A program made the position numbers and the translations under genes. A DNA stretch of 64,000 bases from an uncultured Duncaniella sp. (GTDB taxonomy: Bacteria; Bacteroidota; Bacteroidia; Bacteroidales; Muribaculaceae). The notes beneath the pieces were generated by a model. That model had not been told where the DNA came from. It did no database searches and saw only the letters and a program-made list of their open reading frames with translations. The stretch spans positions 62,001 through 126,000 of the forward strand of contig CATWQI010000010.1 in the NCBI GenBank assembly GCA_958352885.1, in the 5' to 3' direction. Shown piece after piece: positions 1-8,067 of this stretch (position 1 is its first letter; every line of letters begins with the position of its first letter).

Positions 1-498
1 ATTGGTCATTCAGCAATATCATTGGAAATAGTGGACGGCGGTGTGATGCGCAACGTCAATATTGCAGATATCACTGTTACGGGTACAGAGTCGCCTATTT
101 TTATCCGTCTTGCCGACAGGGCGCGTCCTTATTCGCCTGAGCATCCTGTGGAAGGTGTTGGCAGTATAAGCGGAGTGGTGCTGCATGACATTCTGATTGA
201 CGGAGCAGGTCCGACGGGTTGTTCGATAACGGGTCTGGAAGGGCATCCTGTCACGGATATACTTCTTCATGACATCACAATCCGTCAGGCTGGAGGTCAG
301 AGGAAGACACTGGCGCCGGTAGATGAGAAACGTGCTGAATATCCGGAATCTACCATGTGGGGCATTCTACCTGCCACCGGGTTCTGGCTTAATCACACGA
401 GAGACATAACATTCCGCAACGTCAGGGTGTACGCCGATTCGCCTGACGAGCGTCCGACCTATCTGGCTACCGACTCACCCGGGTTGGTAACCGAATAG
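1..498 (+). CDS. C-terminal part of a GH28-like right-handed beta-helix enzyme (partial)
   Basis: The reading frame is open to the left edge of the window and ends at TAG 496-498, so only the last ~165 residues are present. The protein shows spaced beta-helix coils of the type N-[VI]-x-[IV]-x-[DN]-I-x-[VIL], for example near residues 18-25, 80-90 and 132-140. It ends in a segment like the final coil of polygalacturonase-type GH28 enzymes (…HTRDITFRNVRV…). GH28 members cleave galacturonide or rhamnogalacturonan linkages, but the catalytic aspartates would lie upstream, so the specificity cannot be read. It could also be another pectate-lyase-fold protein. A strong hairpin follows its stop codon. 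Confidence 0.6.
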   Translation: MGHSAISLEIVDGGVMRNVNIADITVTGTESPIFIRLADRARPYSPEHPVEGVGSISGVVLHDILIDGAGPTGCSITGLEGHPVTDILLHDITIRQAGGQRKTLAPVDEKRAEYPESTMWGILPATGFWLNHTRDITFRNVRVYADSPDERPTYLATDSPGLVTE

Positions 499-517
499 GG
501 ATAGTCTGTAAAACCAG

Positions 518-557
518 CGGACAGGGCGCATTGAAGGTAAACAATGCGCCCTGTCCG
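518..557. terminator. Perfect 16-bp hairpin between convergent genes
   Basis: Bases 518-533 pair perfectly with 542-557 around an 8-base loop. It lies just after the beta-helix gene (plus strand) and just beyond the dapA stop (minus strand), so it probably ends transcription from both sides. There is no long T-run, so intrinsic termination is inferred from the stem and its position. Confidence 0.65.
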
Positions 558-585
558 TTATCTATAGGTAATAAGTCAGAAGCAA

Positions 586-1473
586 TTACAATGTCTCGGC
601 TTTCAGCCCTTTGCGTGTGGATTCGGTTGCCGGTACGAGCGGGAGGCGAAGCACTTCCCGGTAACGTGGGAAGAGGATGTGAAGCAAGCATTTTATTCCT
701 GCCGGATTTCCGTCCTTGAAAAGGAGGGAGTAAAGAGCCGAGAACTTCTGATGGAGCAATGAGGCTTCTTCGCGGGTCTCTTCATCGAGACTCTTGTGAA
801 TCATTTCCGTGAACTGGGCGGGATATGCGTTGCCAAGCACAGAGATTACGCCGTCACCACCGATTCCAATCATGGAGTGAGCGAGAGAGTCGTCGCCTGA
901 CAGTACAATGAAGTCTTTCGGTCGGCGGGTTATTACGTTCTGAGCCTGCTCCATGTTGCCTGAGGCCTCCTTGATACCAATAATCTTACCCTTGAAATCG
1001 TTGGCGAGACGGATTATGGTGTCGACGTTCATGTTTACTCCGGTGCGGCCGGGTATATTGTAGAGTACCACCGGAACAGGCGAGGCTTCCGCTACGGCTG
1101 CGAAATGGCGGTACATACCTTCCTGGGTCGGTTTGTTATAGTAAGGTACCACGGATAGAATGGCGTCAAATTCATTCAGCCGGTCTGTGTTGCGAATTTC
1201 TTCGACAAGTGCGCCGGTAGAATTCCCGCCCATACCGAGCATTATGGGACACCGTCCGGCGACATAGTCCAGAATATGGAGTGCGAGCCCGGACTTTTCA
1301 TCATGAGTGAGTGTCGGTGTCTCGGCTGTAGTTCCGAGGGCAACGATGTAATCAGCGTTGCCGTTTATCAGATAGTCAAGATGAAAGTCGAGTGTGTCAT
1401 AATCAATAGCTCCGTCTTCAGTGAAGGGAGTGGTGAGGGCAACACCCATGCCGCGTAGTCTTTGTGGTAACAT
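586..1473 (-). CDS. dapA: 4-hydroxy-tetrahydrodipicolinate synthase
   Basis: This 295-residue cytoplasmic enzyme condenses pyruvate with aspartate semialdehyde in the first committed step of the diaminopimelate/lysine pathway. It shows the (beta/alpha)8 aldolase features of the family: GTTAETPTL near residue 47, YNIPGRTGVN near residue 138, and the Schiff-base lysine in IIGIKEASGN near residue 168. The length is normal for the family. The ATG start at 1471-1473 sits about 110 bases from a strong minus-strand promoter. It appears to be a single-gene unit, with no other lysine gene next to it. Confidence 0.95.
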   Translation of the reverse strand: MLPQRLRGMGVALTTPFTEDGAIDYDTLDFHLDYLINGNADYIVALGTTAETPTLTHDEKSGLALHILDYVAGRCPIMLGMGGNSTGALVEEIRNTDRLNEFDAILSVVPYYNKPTQEGMYRHFAAVAEASPVPVVLYNIPGRTGVNMNVDTIIRLANDFKGKIIGIKEASGNMEQAQNVITRRPKDFIVLSGDDSLAHSMIGIGGDGVISVLGNAYPAQFTEMIHKSLDEETREEASLLHQKFSALYSLLFKDGNPAGIKCLLHILFPRYREVLRLPLVPATESTRKGLKAETL

Positions 1474-1580
1474 AAAGAACCTGTTCGATGAAGCACCCCT
1501 CAGCGGTTTTCAATAGAAAATTGTTACTCAGGCTGTGGGAAAATGCTATGATTTATTAATAATTAACCCGAAATTGTATG

Positions 1581-1612
1581 CAAAATTAAGAATAATTCTC
1601 TTCTTCTGCAAA
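1581..1612 (-). promoter_or_regulatory. Bacteroidetes-type promoter for dapA
   Basis: On the minus strand this reads TTTG (1612-1609), 20 bases, then TAATTTTG (1588-1581). This matches the TTTG / TAnnTTTG consensus with ideal spacing. Transcription would start near 1574 and leave an untranslated leader of about 100 bases before dapA. Confidence 0.75.
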
Positions 1613-1718
1613 AAATAAAACGCTTCTATATTCATAACGGTTGGGTGCGGTAGGAAGTTGGATTACAGTGCACTATATTTTTTAGTATTTTTAATAGGTC
1701 GGATAGGGAAAAAAGTAG

Positions 1719-1726
1719 TAACTTTG
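1719..1726 (+). promoter_or_regulatory. Probable -7 box upstream of dnaE
   Basis: TAACTTTG matches TAnnTTTG and lies 46 bases before the dnaE ATG. No good TTTG is seen at the expected upstream spacing, so the promoter is only moderately supported. Confidence 0.45.
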
Positions 1727-1772
1727 AATTGAAAAAACGATATTCCTAACACAAATTCCCCTCACTTGAAAT

Positions 1773-4700
1773 ATGATACCATTCATACATCTGCACGTAC
1801 ATAGCCAGTACTCTCTGCTTGACGGTCAAGCCTCTATATCAGGTCTGGTCGACAAGGCATTGGAGTGCGGAATGCCGGGTTTTGCCCTTACTGATCATGG
1901 AAATATGTTTGGTGTCAAAGAGTACTTCAACTATGTCAACAAGCTCAAGGGGAAGTACAAAGGGAAGATAGCCGAAGCCAAGGAGCGTCTTGATAATGCA
2001 GCCCCTGAGGAGAAGGAGTCTGTGCGGGCTGAGGTGGAAGCTGAGATTGCCAAATACGAGAAAAAGCTTCAGTTTAAACCGATATTCGGATGCGAGATGT
2101 ATGTGGCAAAAGGTTCGCTTACAGACCGTTCGGACAAGAAAGACAAGGGCCGGCACCTTGTCGTCATAGCCAAGAATCTTCAGGGTTATAAGAATCTGAT
2201 AAAGATAGTGTCGCAAGCACATACCGAGGGATTCTATCACCATCCCCGTACTGACAAGGAGGCCCTTGCTGCCCACCGAGAGGGACTGATAGTGTGCTCG
2301 GCGTGTCTCGGAGGTGAAATTCCGCGCCTTATTGCTACCGGACAACTTGACGAGGCTGAGAAATCGGTGCTGTGGTTCAAAGAGACATTTGGTGAAGACT
2401 ATTATATAGAGCTTCAGCGTCACAAGACTAATCTGCCGGGTGCTAACCGTGAGACTTATATAGAGCAGGAGCGGGTAAATCCGGTTCTTATTGAACTTGC
2501 CCGTAAGCACGGCATTAAAATAGTGGCTACCAACGACTCGCACTTCATTAATGCGGAGGATGCGGAGGCGCATGACCGTCTGATATGCATCTCCACAAAC
2601 AATTTTGTGGCTGACGAATCCAGAATGCGTTATACGAAGCAGGAGTGGTTCAAGACTCCGGAGGAGATGGCTGAGGTGTTTCCAGACTTACCGGAGGCTC
2701 TTTCCAACACAATGGAGATTTTTGACAAGGTAGAGGTGTATTCCATAGATCATTCGCCTATCATGCCCTTCTTCGAGATTCCTGCCGATTTCGGCACCGA
2801 AGAGGAGTATAGAAGCCGCATCACCGAGCAGGAGCTCTTCGACGAGTTTACGCAGGATGAAAACGGGAATGTGGTTCTCTCGCCAGAGGCAGCCAAAAAG
2901 AAGATAGAGAAACTCGGAGGTTATGACAAGCTTTACCGTATAAAATTTGAGGCAGACTATCTTGCCAAACTTGCCTACGAGGGTGCGGCACGCCGCTACG
3001 GCACGCCGCTTACTGCCGAACTGGAGGAGCGCATACGTTTTGAACTTTATATAATGAAGACCATGGGTTTCCCCGGTTACTTCCTTATAGTGCAGGATTT
3101 CATAAATGTAGCGCGTCACCAGCTTGGAGTCAGTGTGGGGCCCGGTCGAGGTTCTGCTGCCGGTAGCGTGGTGGCTTACTGTCTGGGTATTACCCAGGTC
3201 GATCCCATCAAGTATGACCTTCTGTTCGAACGATTCCTTAATCCTGACCGAATCTCACTCCCTGATATTGATGTGGATTTCGATGATGACGGTCGTGCCG
3301 ATGTGCTCCATTACGTCACCGAGCGTTACGGCGAGGATAAGGTAGCGCACATTATCACATTCGGTACCATGGCAGCCAAATCGGCTATCAAGGATGTGGC
3401 GCGTGTGGAGCAGCTTCCGCTTCCGGAGAGTAACCGTATAGCCAACCTTGTGCCTAAGCGTATGCCTGACGGACCTGACGGTAAGACGCTTAAGACTAAC
3501 CTTGGCAACTGCTACAAGTATGTGCCTGAGTTCGCCGCCGAGCTTAACTCCCAGAATTATCTCATACGTGAGACACTCGAATATGCCAAGAGGCTGGAGG
3601 GGAATGTGAGGAACACCGGTGTGCATGCCTGTGGTGTGATTATCTGCCGTGACCCGATTACCGATTGGGTGCCCGTAGCCACCGCCGTGGACAAGAGCGC
3701 GGACTCAAAGGATAACGACAAGATGATTGTGACCCAGTACGAAGGGTCAATCATCGAGGATACCGGACTGATCAAGATGGACTTCCTTGGACTGAAGACT
3801 CTATCTATCATTAAGGAGGCAATTTCAAATATCAAACAGACCAGAGGCATAGATGTCGATATAGATACGATTGACATCAATGACCCAAAGACATATCAGC
3901 TTTACTGCGAAGGGCGTACCATAGGCACCTTCCAGTTTGAGTCGGCGGGTATGCAGAAGTATCTGCGTGAGCTTCAGCCTTCCACATTCGAGGATCTGAT
4001 AGCGATGAATGCCCTTTACCGACCGGGTCCTATGGACTATATACCTGACTTCATCGCTCGTAAGCATGGCAAGAGTCCTATTGTTTACGATATACCGGTG
4101 ATGGAGAAGTATCTTAAGGATACCTATGGTGTGACTGTCTACCAGGAGCAGGTCATGCTTCTGTCCAGACTTCTTGCCAACTTTACACGAGGTCAGAGCG
4201 ATACCCTCCGCAAGGCTATGGGTAAGAAACTTATAGCCAAAATGAACGAGCTTGAGGAACTATTCCTCAAGGGCGGGCAGGAAAACGGTCATGACCCGAA
4301 GGTGCTTACCAAGATATGGAATGACTGGAAAAAATTCGCCTCCTATGCGTTCAATAAATCTCACGCCACATGCTATTCGTGGGTTGCATTCCAGACTGCG
4401 TGGCTGAAGGCTAATTATCCTTCAGAGTACATGGCGGCAATCCTTACGCGCAACAGTTCGGATATCACAAAGCTCACCGGGTTCATGGATGAGTGCAAGC
4501 GCATGAGGATAAAGGTTCTTGGTCCTGATGTGAACGAGAGTTTCATCAAATTTGGTGTGAATTCGGATGGAGACATACGTTTCGGGCTTGGAGCAATCAA
4601 AGGAATTGGCGAGAATGTGGTGAAAGCAATCATAGATGAGCGTAAGGCAAACGGTCCGTTCGAGTCGGTCTATGACTTTGTTGAGCGTGTGCCGTCGTCA

Positions 4701-5651
4701 GCCATAAACCGCAGGGTGTTCGAGAATCTGGTGCTTGCCGGCGCCTTTGACAGTTTCAAGGAGTTCAAGCGTGAGGATTTCATGCAGGAGACACCTTCGG
4801 GAGCCACATGTTCGGAGACTCTCATCCGCTATGGTCAGGCGTTTCAGGCTGACCAGCTTTCGGCTGCCATGTCGCTGTTCGGTGATGATGCGGAGATGTC
4901 TACTTCAGGACGTCCTCCTATCACGCCCGCACCTGAATGGGCTAATGCTGTGAAACTCGGCAAGGAGCGTGAGCTGGTGGGAATGTATCTGTCTGCGCAT
5001 CCGCTTGACCCATACTATATGGAGCTTAATTACGGCACTTCGTGTACTATAAAGGGGTATAATGAATTTAATCCTGTCGAGGGTGTTGAGCTTGAATTTG
5101 GCGGTATGGTTGCGGAGTTCACCAGACGTCCTGCCAAGAACGGAGGTTATTTCGGTATACTTAAACTTGAGGATTACACAGGCAGCGCAGAGTTTATGAT
5201 GTTCGGGCAGACATATATAGATTTCCATAATTATGGTGTGCCCGGGACACCGATACTGATTTCAGGCAAGTACCAGCGCCGATTCGCAAATTCTGAATTG
5301 CGCTTCAATATCACTAATATCCGTCTGCTTGACGATATAAAAGGTAAGCTGATAAACCGTATCACAATTGACCTCAGTACGGACAAAGTGACACGCCATG
5401 TCAAGGAAATGCTTGAAGAGTATCTTTCGCCTGATGGCAATTCGGGGGGAGAGCTTTCGTTCAGAATTTTCGACCCGTCAATAAACCGTTCGCTTCATCT
5501 GTCGTCCGGACGCCGCATATCCATCACTCGAGAGCTGGTGGATGCGCTTGCCGACGAGAGGGTAAGTTGCTCAATCAATGGCAGGATGACAAATCAGTTT
5601 GCCGATGAGCCCGAAGTGGAGATGGAGGCGGCAGGTGTGGTGGATAACTGA
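1773..5651 (+). CDS. dnaE: DNA polymerase III subunit alpha
   Basis: This is the 1292-residue catalytic subunit of the replicative polymerase. The N-terminal PHP domain starts at once (FIHLHVHSQYSLLDG, then LTDHGNM near residue 43). The polymerase core carries the GPGRGSAAGSVVAYCLG region near residue 455 and the acidic motif PDIDVDFDDDGR near residue 495, which supplies catalytic aspartates. A helix-hairpin-helix region (GLGAIKGIGENVV near residue 938) and a C-terminal OB-fold region follow, as expected for the DnaE1 type. The length is normal for Bacteroidales. The downstream gene trxA follows after 66 bases and may share the transcript. Confidence 0.97.
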   Translation: MIPFIHLHVHSQYSLLDGQASISGLVDKALECGMPGFALTDHGNMFGVKEYFNYVNKLKGKYKGKIAEAKERLDNAAPEEKESVRAEVEAEIAKYEKKLQFKPIFGCEMYVAKGSLTDRSDKKDKGRHLVVIAKNLQGYKNLIKIVSQAHTEGFYHHPRTDKEALAAHREGLIVCSACLGGEIPRLIATGQLDEAEKSVLWFKETFGEDYYIELQRHKTNLPGANRETYIEQERVNPVLIELARKHGIKIVATNDSHFINAEDAEAHDRLICISTNNFVADESRMRYTKQEWFKTPEEMAEVFPDLPEALSNTMEIFDKVEVYSIDHSPIMPFFEIPADFGTEEEYRSRITEQELFDEFTQDENGNVVLSPEAAKKKIEKLGGYDKLYRIKFEADYLAKLAYEGAARRYGTPLTAELEERIRFELYIMKTMGFPGYFLIVQDFINVARHQLGVSVGPGRGSAAGSVVAYCLGITQVDPIKYDLLFERFLNPDRISLPDIDVDFDDDGRADVLHYVTERYGEDKVAHIITFGTMAAKSAIKDVARVEQLPLPESNRIANLVPKRMPDGPDGKTLKTNLGNCYKYVPEFAAELNSQNYLIRETLEYAKRLEGNVRNTGVHACGVIICRDPITDWVPVATAVDKSADSKDNDKMIVTQYEGSIIEDTGLIKMDFLGLKTLSIIKEAISNIKQTRGIDVDIDTIDINDPKTYQLYCEGRTIGTFQFESAGMQKYLRELQPSTFEDLIAMNALYRPGPMDYIPDFIARKHGKSPIVYDIPVMEKYLKDTYGVTVYQEQVMLLSRLLANFTRGQSDTLRKAMGKKLIAKMNELEELFLKGGQENGHDPKVLTKIWNDWKKFASYAFNKSHATCYSWVAFQTAWLKANYPSEYMAAILTRNSSDITKLTGFMDECKRMRIKVLGPDVNESFIKFGVNSDGDIRFGLGAIKGIGENVVKAIIDERKANGPFESVYDFVERVPSSAINRRVFENLVLAGAFDSFKEFKREDFMQETPSGATCSETLIRYGQAFQADQLSAAMSLFGDDAEMSTSGRPPITPAPEWANAVKLGKERELVGMYLSAHPLDPYYMELNYGTSCTIKGYNEFNPVEGVELEFGGMVAEFTRRPAKNGGYFGILKLEDYTGSAEFMMFGQTYIDFHNYGVPGTPILISGKYQRRFANSELRFNITNIRLLDDIKGKLINRITIDLSTDKVTRHVKEMLEEYLSPDGNSGGELSFRIFDPSINRSLHLSSGRRISITRELVDALADERVSCSINGRMTNQFADEPEVEMEAAGVVDN

Positions 5652-5717
5652 TATTCCGTATACTGATTCGGGAATTATATAATCATCAAATTAATAACAA
5701 TAAAAATTAAAGGAACA

Positions 5718-6038
5718 ATGACTTTCACTGACCAAAATGTACATGAGATTATCGCCTCCGGGCGTCCTGTAGTAATCGATTTCTGGGCTACATGGTGTGG
5801 TCCCTGCGTGCGTATGGCACCGGTGGTAGAGGAACTTGCCAAGGAATATGAAGGCAAAGTCGAGATAGGTAAGTATAATATCGAGGAGGAGAATGACCTT
5901 GCGGCGAAGTACCGTATCATGTCAATCCCTACCATTCTCTTTTTCAAAAATGGCGAAATAGTTAGCGACCTTCGTCTTGCAGGCGCACAGCCCAAAGAGA
6001 CTCTGCGCGGTCAGATTGAGAAGCTTCTCGCCCTCTGA
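5718..6038 (+). CDS. trxA: Thioredoxin
   Basis: This 106-residue cytoplasmic thiol-disulfide reductant has the complete thioredoxin fold signature. The active site is FWATWCGPC (cysteines near residues 31 and 34), and the cis-proline motif is MSIPTILFFKNG near residues 74-85. There is no signal peptide. It lies 66 bases after dnaE in the same direction and is followed by a strong terminator hairpin. Confidence 0.95.
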   Translation: MTFTDQNVHEIIASGRPVVIDFWATWCGPCVRMAPVVEELAKEYEGKVEIGKYNIEEENDLAAKYRIMSIPTILFFKNGEIVSDLRLAGAQPKETLRGQIEKLLAL

Positions 6039-6087
6039 TAAATCCGGTAGCCGTTATCAGCTTTGGTAATGGCAAATGTGATAAAAA

Positions 6088-6122
6088 ACCGTCCCGCTCA
6101 TCTTCGTGATGGGCGGGACGGT
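6088..6122 (+). terminator. Terminator after trxA
   Basis: Bases 6088-6102 pair with 6108-6122 (15 bp with one G-T wobble) around a 5-base loop, followed by AGCTTTTA. The position between convergent trxA and the M23 peptidase gene fits a terminator. Confidence 0.8.
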
Positions 6123-6236
6123 AGCTTTTACTAATTCCTTTTCAGAGTAGTTACTCGTTAATTTTGCAAGAGATGTTTTCGTGATAATTATCTGAGCGAG
6201 TAGGTAATAGGTTGATTACCTTGTATCTGCGTTGTT

Positions 6237-7082
6237 TTATTTTTTTGTCTTTGATGTTGTGGTTTTGCGGCGTACTGTTGCCTTACGTGTGGTACGTTTC
6301 TTGGATGCAGTTGTTTTGCTGGTCTTTTTTGCCGGTGTGTACTTCTGCGACTTGCCGTAAGTACGTTTGTCAAAGGCGAATATATCCTTGTGGGGCACCT
6401 TGTTCTCGAAGTCGATGATTGCCGCCGGGTTTATGGGAATACCGAGATAGCGGGTTTCGAAATGAAGGTGTGCGCCGGTACTACGACCTGTGTTTCCTCC
6501 AAGGGCAATCGGTTCGCCTGCTTTAACGTATTCGTTGGGCTTTACAAGGAAGCGGCTAAGGTGTCCATAGACGGTTTCCAGACCGTTGTTATGACGTATG
6601 ACTACATAATATCCGTATCCACGGCCTTCATATTTGGTCAGACGGACTTTTCCAGAGAAGGCGGCGCGTACGGTGTCGCCGACTTGCAGCTTGAGGTCTA
6701 TGCCGTAGTGCATACGACCGAAGCGTGAACGGTATCCGTAGTTTGAGGTGATGTGACCGGGGGTCGGAGTGGAGTACTCGGACACGTCTATGTCATGATG
6801 CTCAGGAATGGTGACTGCTGTCCCGTAGGGATTTACGCGGTCGCTGTTCCAGAATTCAGCGAAGATTTCTTCATTAAGTTTTGCCTCGCGTTCTTTGATG
6901 TCCTGAAGCAGGATGTTGTTGTTCTCTATTTTGAATGGGTTGGTTGACGGCTTCTGGTTGGCTATAAGAGAGCTGTGCTCGTTGGCGTGTGATGCAGGTA
7001 GTTTGAGCTGTGCCTGAGCCGACATGCCGGTAAGTGTCAGAAAAGCTGTCGCGAGTATTGAACTGAGTTTTAAGAAAGTCAT
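6237..7082 (-). CDS. Secreted M23-family metallopeptidase (peptidoglycan endopeptidase type)
   Basis: This 281-residue protein begins with a Sec signal peptide (hydrophobic to about residue 20, MSAQAQ cleavage region). The M23/LytM domain lies at about residues 105-225. It has the zinc ligands in MHYGIDL near residue 130 and in GAHLHFE near residue 210, so the site looks intact. Family members cut peptide crosslinks in peptidoglycan in the periplasm or activate amidases. The last ~45 residues form a basic Lys/Thr/Arg-rich tail rather than a LysM domain, which may bind wall polymers or nucleic acid (inference). The substrate is not known. The ndk gene lies 85 bases upstream on the same strand. 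Confidence 0.85.
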   Translation of the reverse strand: MTFLKLSSILATAFLTLTGMSAQAQLKLPASHANEHSSLIANQKPSTNPFKIENNNILLQDIKEREAKLNEEIFAEFWNSDRVNPYGTAVTIPEHHDIDVSEYSTPTPGHITSNYGYRSRFGRMHYGIDLKLQVGDTVRAAFSGKVRLTKYEGRGYGYYVVIRHNNGLETVYGHLSRFLVKPNEYVKAGEPIALGGNTGRSTGAHLHFETRYLGIPINPAAIIDFENKVPHKDIFAFDKRTYGKSQKYTPAKKTSKTTASKKRTTRKATVRRKTTTSKTKK

Positions 7083-7167
7083 TTTTTGTAATTCGTGGTT
7101 CCTTGCAAGAGGAGAGTGATGTTTTAGGGGTTTATTGTCTGTGATTGGGAGAGATTCAAGGTTGGTG

Positions 7168-7632
7168 TCACGGGAGCTCCAAGGGGCTGTTTATAAACCG
7201 TAGAGTATCCGGGGTATAATCAAATAATTCATCGTCACGGAAGAATCTCTTGATTTCTGCCTGAGCGTCCTCGGGCGATGAAGAGGCATGGATGATATTC
7301 TCCTGATTTGACATTGAGAAATCTCCACGGATAGTGCCGGGAGCAGCTTGTCTGCCGTTTGTTGTGCCGGTCATGCTGCGTACCACATTGATTGCTTCAA
7401 CTCCTTTGAGGCAAGCCACGATTACCGGTGATGCGGTCATGGAAGCCACGATTGCGGGGAAGAAGGGTTTGTTAACGAGGTGAGCGTAATGCTCTTTCAG
7501 AAGCTCTTCGGAGAGTTTCATCATCTTCATGCCGGTAATGGTGAGACCTTTCTGCTCGAAGCGGGAAAGGACTTTTCCGACAAGAGCACGCCCGAGAGCG
7601 GACGGCTTGAATATGATTAGAGTCTGTTCCAT
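7168..7632 (-). CDS. ndk: Nucleoside diphosphate kinase
   Basis: This 154-residue enzyme transfers the gamma phosphate between nucleoside triphosphates and diphosphates. It starts with EQTLIIFKPSA, the usual beta-strand with the ATP-contacting lysine. It has MTGTTNGRQAAPGTIRGDF near residues 87-105 and the phospho-accepting histidine in NIIHASSS (H115). The length is typical of Bacteroidales Ndk. A -7 box reading TATCTTTG on the minus strand lies at 7678-7685, about 46 bases upstream. Confidence 0.96.
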   Translation of the reverse strand: MEQTLIIFKPSALGRALVGKVLSRFEQKGLTITGMKMMKLSEELLKEHYAHLVNKPFFPAIVASMTASPVIVACLKGVEAINVVRSMTGTTNGRQAAPGTIRGDFSMSNQENIIHASSSPEDAQAEIKRFFRDDELFDYTPDTLRFINSPLELP

Positions 7633-8067
7633 CGTCGTTATTTAACTAATTTTTGATTTTTTGCCTTAAGCATTCCAAAGATAGTCATTTTGAGCCTATT
7701 GAAAAAATCTTGTCAAGCCAAATTTTCTAAATTACTGAAAATAAATTTGAAGTATGATTTGCAAGTCGTTGCATGATAGTGGGTTAATGTTTAGTGTGAA
7801 AATAAGCTAAATTTCGTCAACCTGATTTCACACTTAAAACATAGTGTGAATTTATGTTAATTATTGTATTTTAATGTCATACCAAATTAACACATTTAGG
7901 CTTAAAATGTGCAAAAAAACTATATATATCATTGTCTGTATATGATAATATTTTGGAATTTCGTAATTTTGTGTCCGTTTAAATCAGGTACAACTCAAAT
8001 AATACGGCAGACTTCTATGCAGGAGATTTTCCTCATAGGTCTGCGAAGCTAAAATCGATAAGGCAAA
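7633..8067. promoter_or_regulatory. 435-bp divergent regulatory region between ndk and nhaC
   Basis: This AT-rich region holds no gene. It has a minus-strand -7 box for ndk (7678-7685, TATCTTTG) and a plus-strand TAATTTTG at 7964-7971 for nhaC. It also has three copies of AGTGTGAA: direct at 7793-7800 and 7843-7850, and inverted at 7827-7834. A further dyad is CACATTT/AAATGTG (7891-7897 with 7905-7911). The dyads could be operators, but no regulator is identified. Confidence 0.5.
8007..8047 (+). promoter_or_regulatory. Hairpin in the nhaC leader
   Basis: GCAGAC and CTATG on the left pair with CATAG and GTCTGC on the right, with a small bulge. An inner AGGA/TCCT pair extends the stem. The structure lies between the predicted nhaC promoter and the TTG start, so it would be in the mRNA leader. 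No known riboswitch class is recognised. Confidence 0.4.

Noticed and set aside
1839..2573. Long minus-strand open frame inside dnaE
   Set aside because: It lies wholly inside a certain coding gene, has no family resemblance, and follows the codon structure of the plus-strand gene.
6140..6165. Sequence like the MITE right end (TTTTCAGAGTAGTTACT) after the trxA terminator
   Set aside because: Only part of the end matches, with an insertion, and no other part of the 200-bp element is present nearby.
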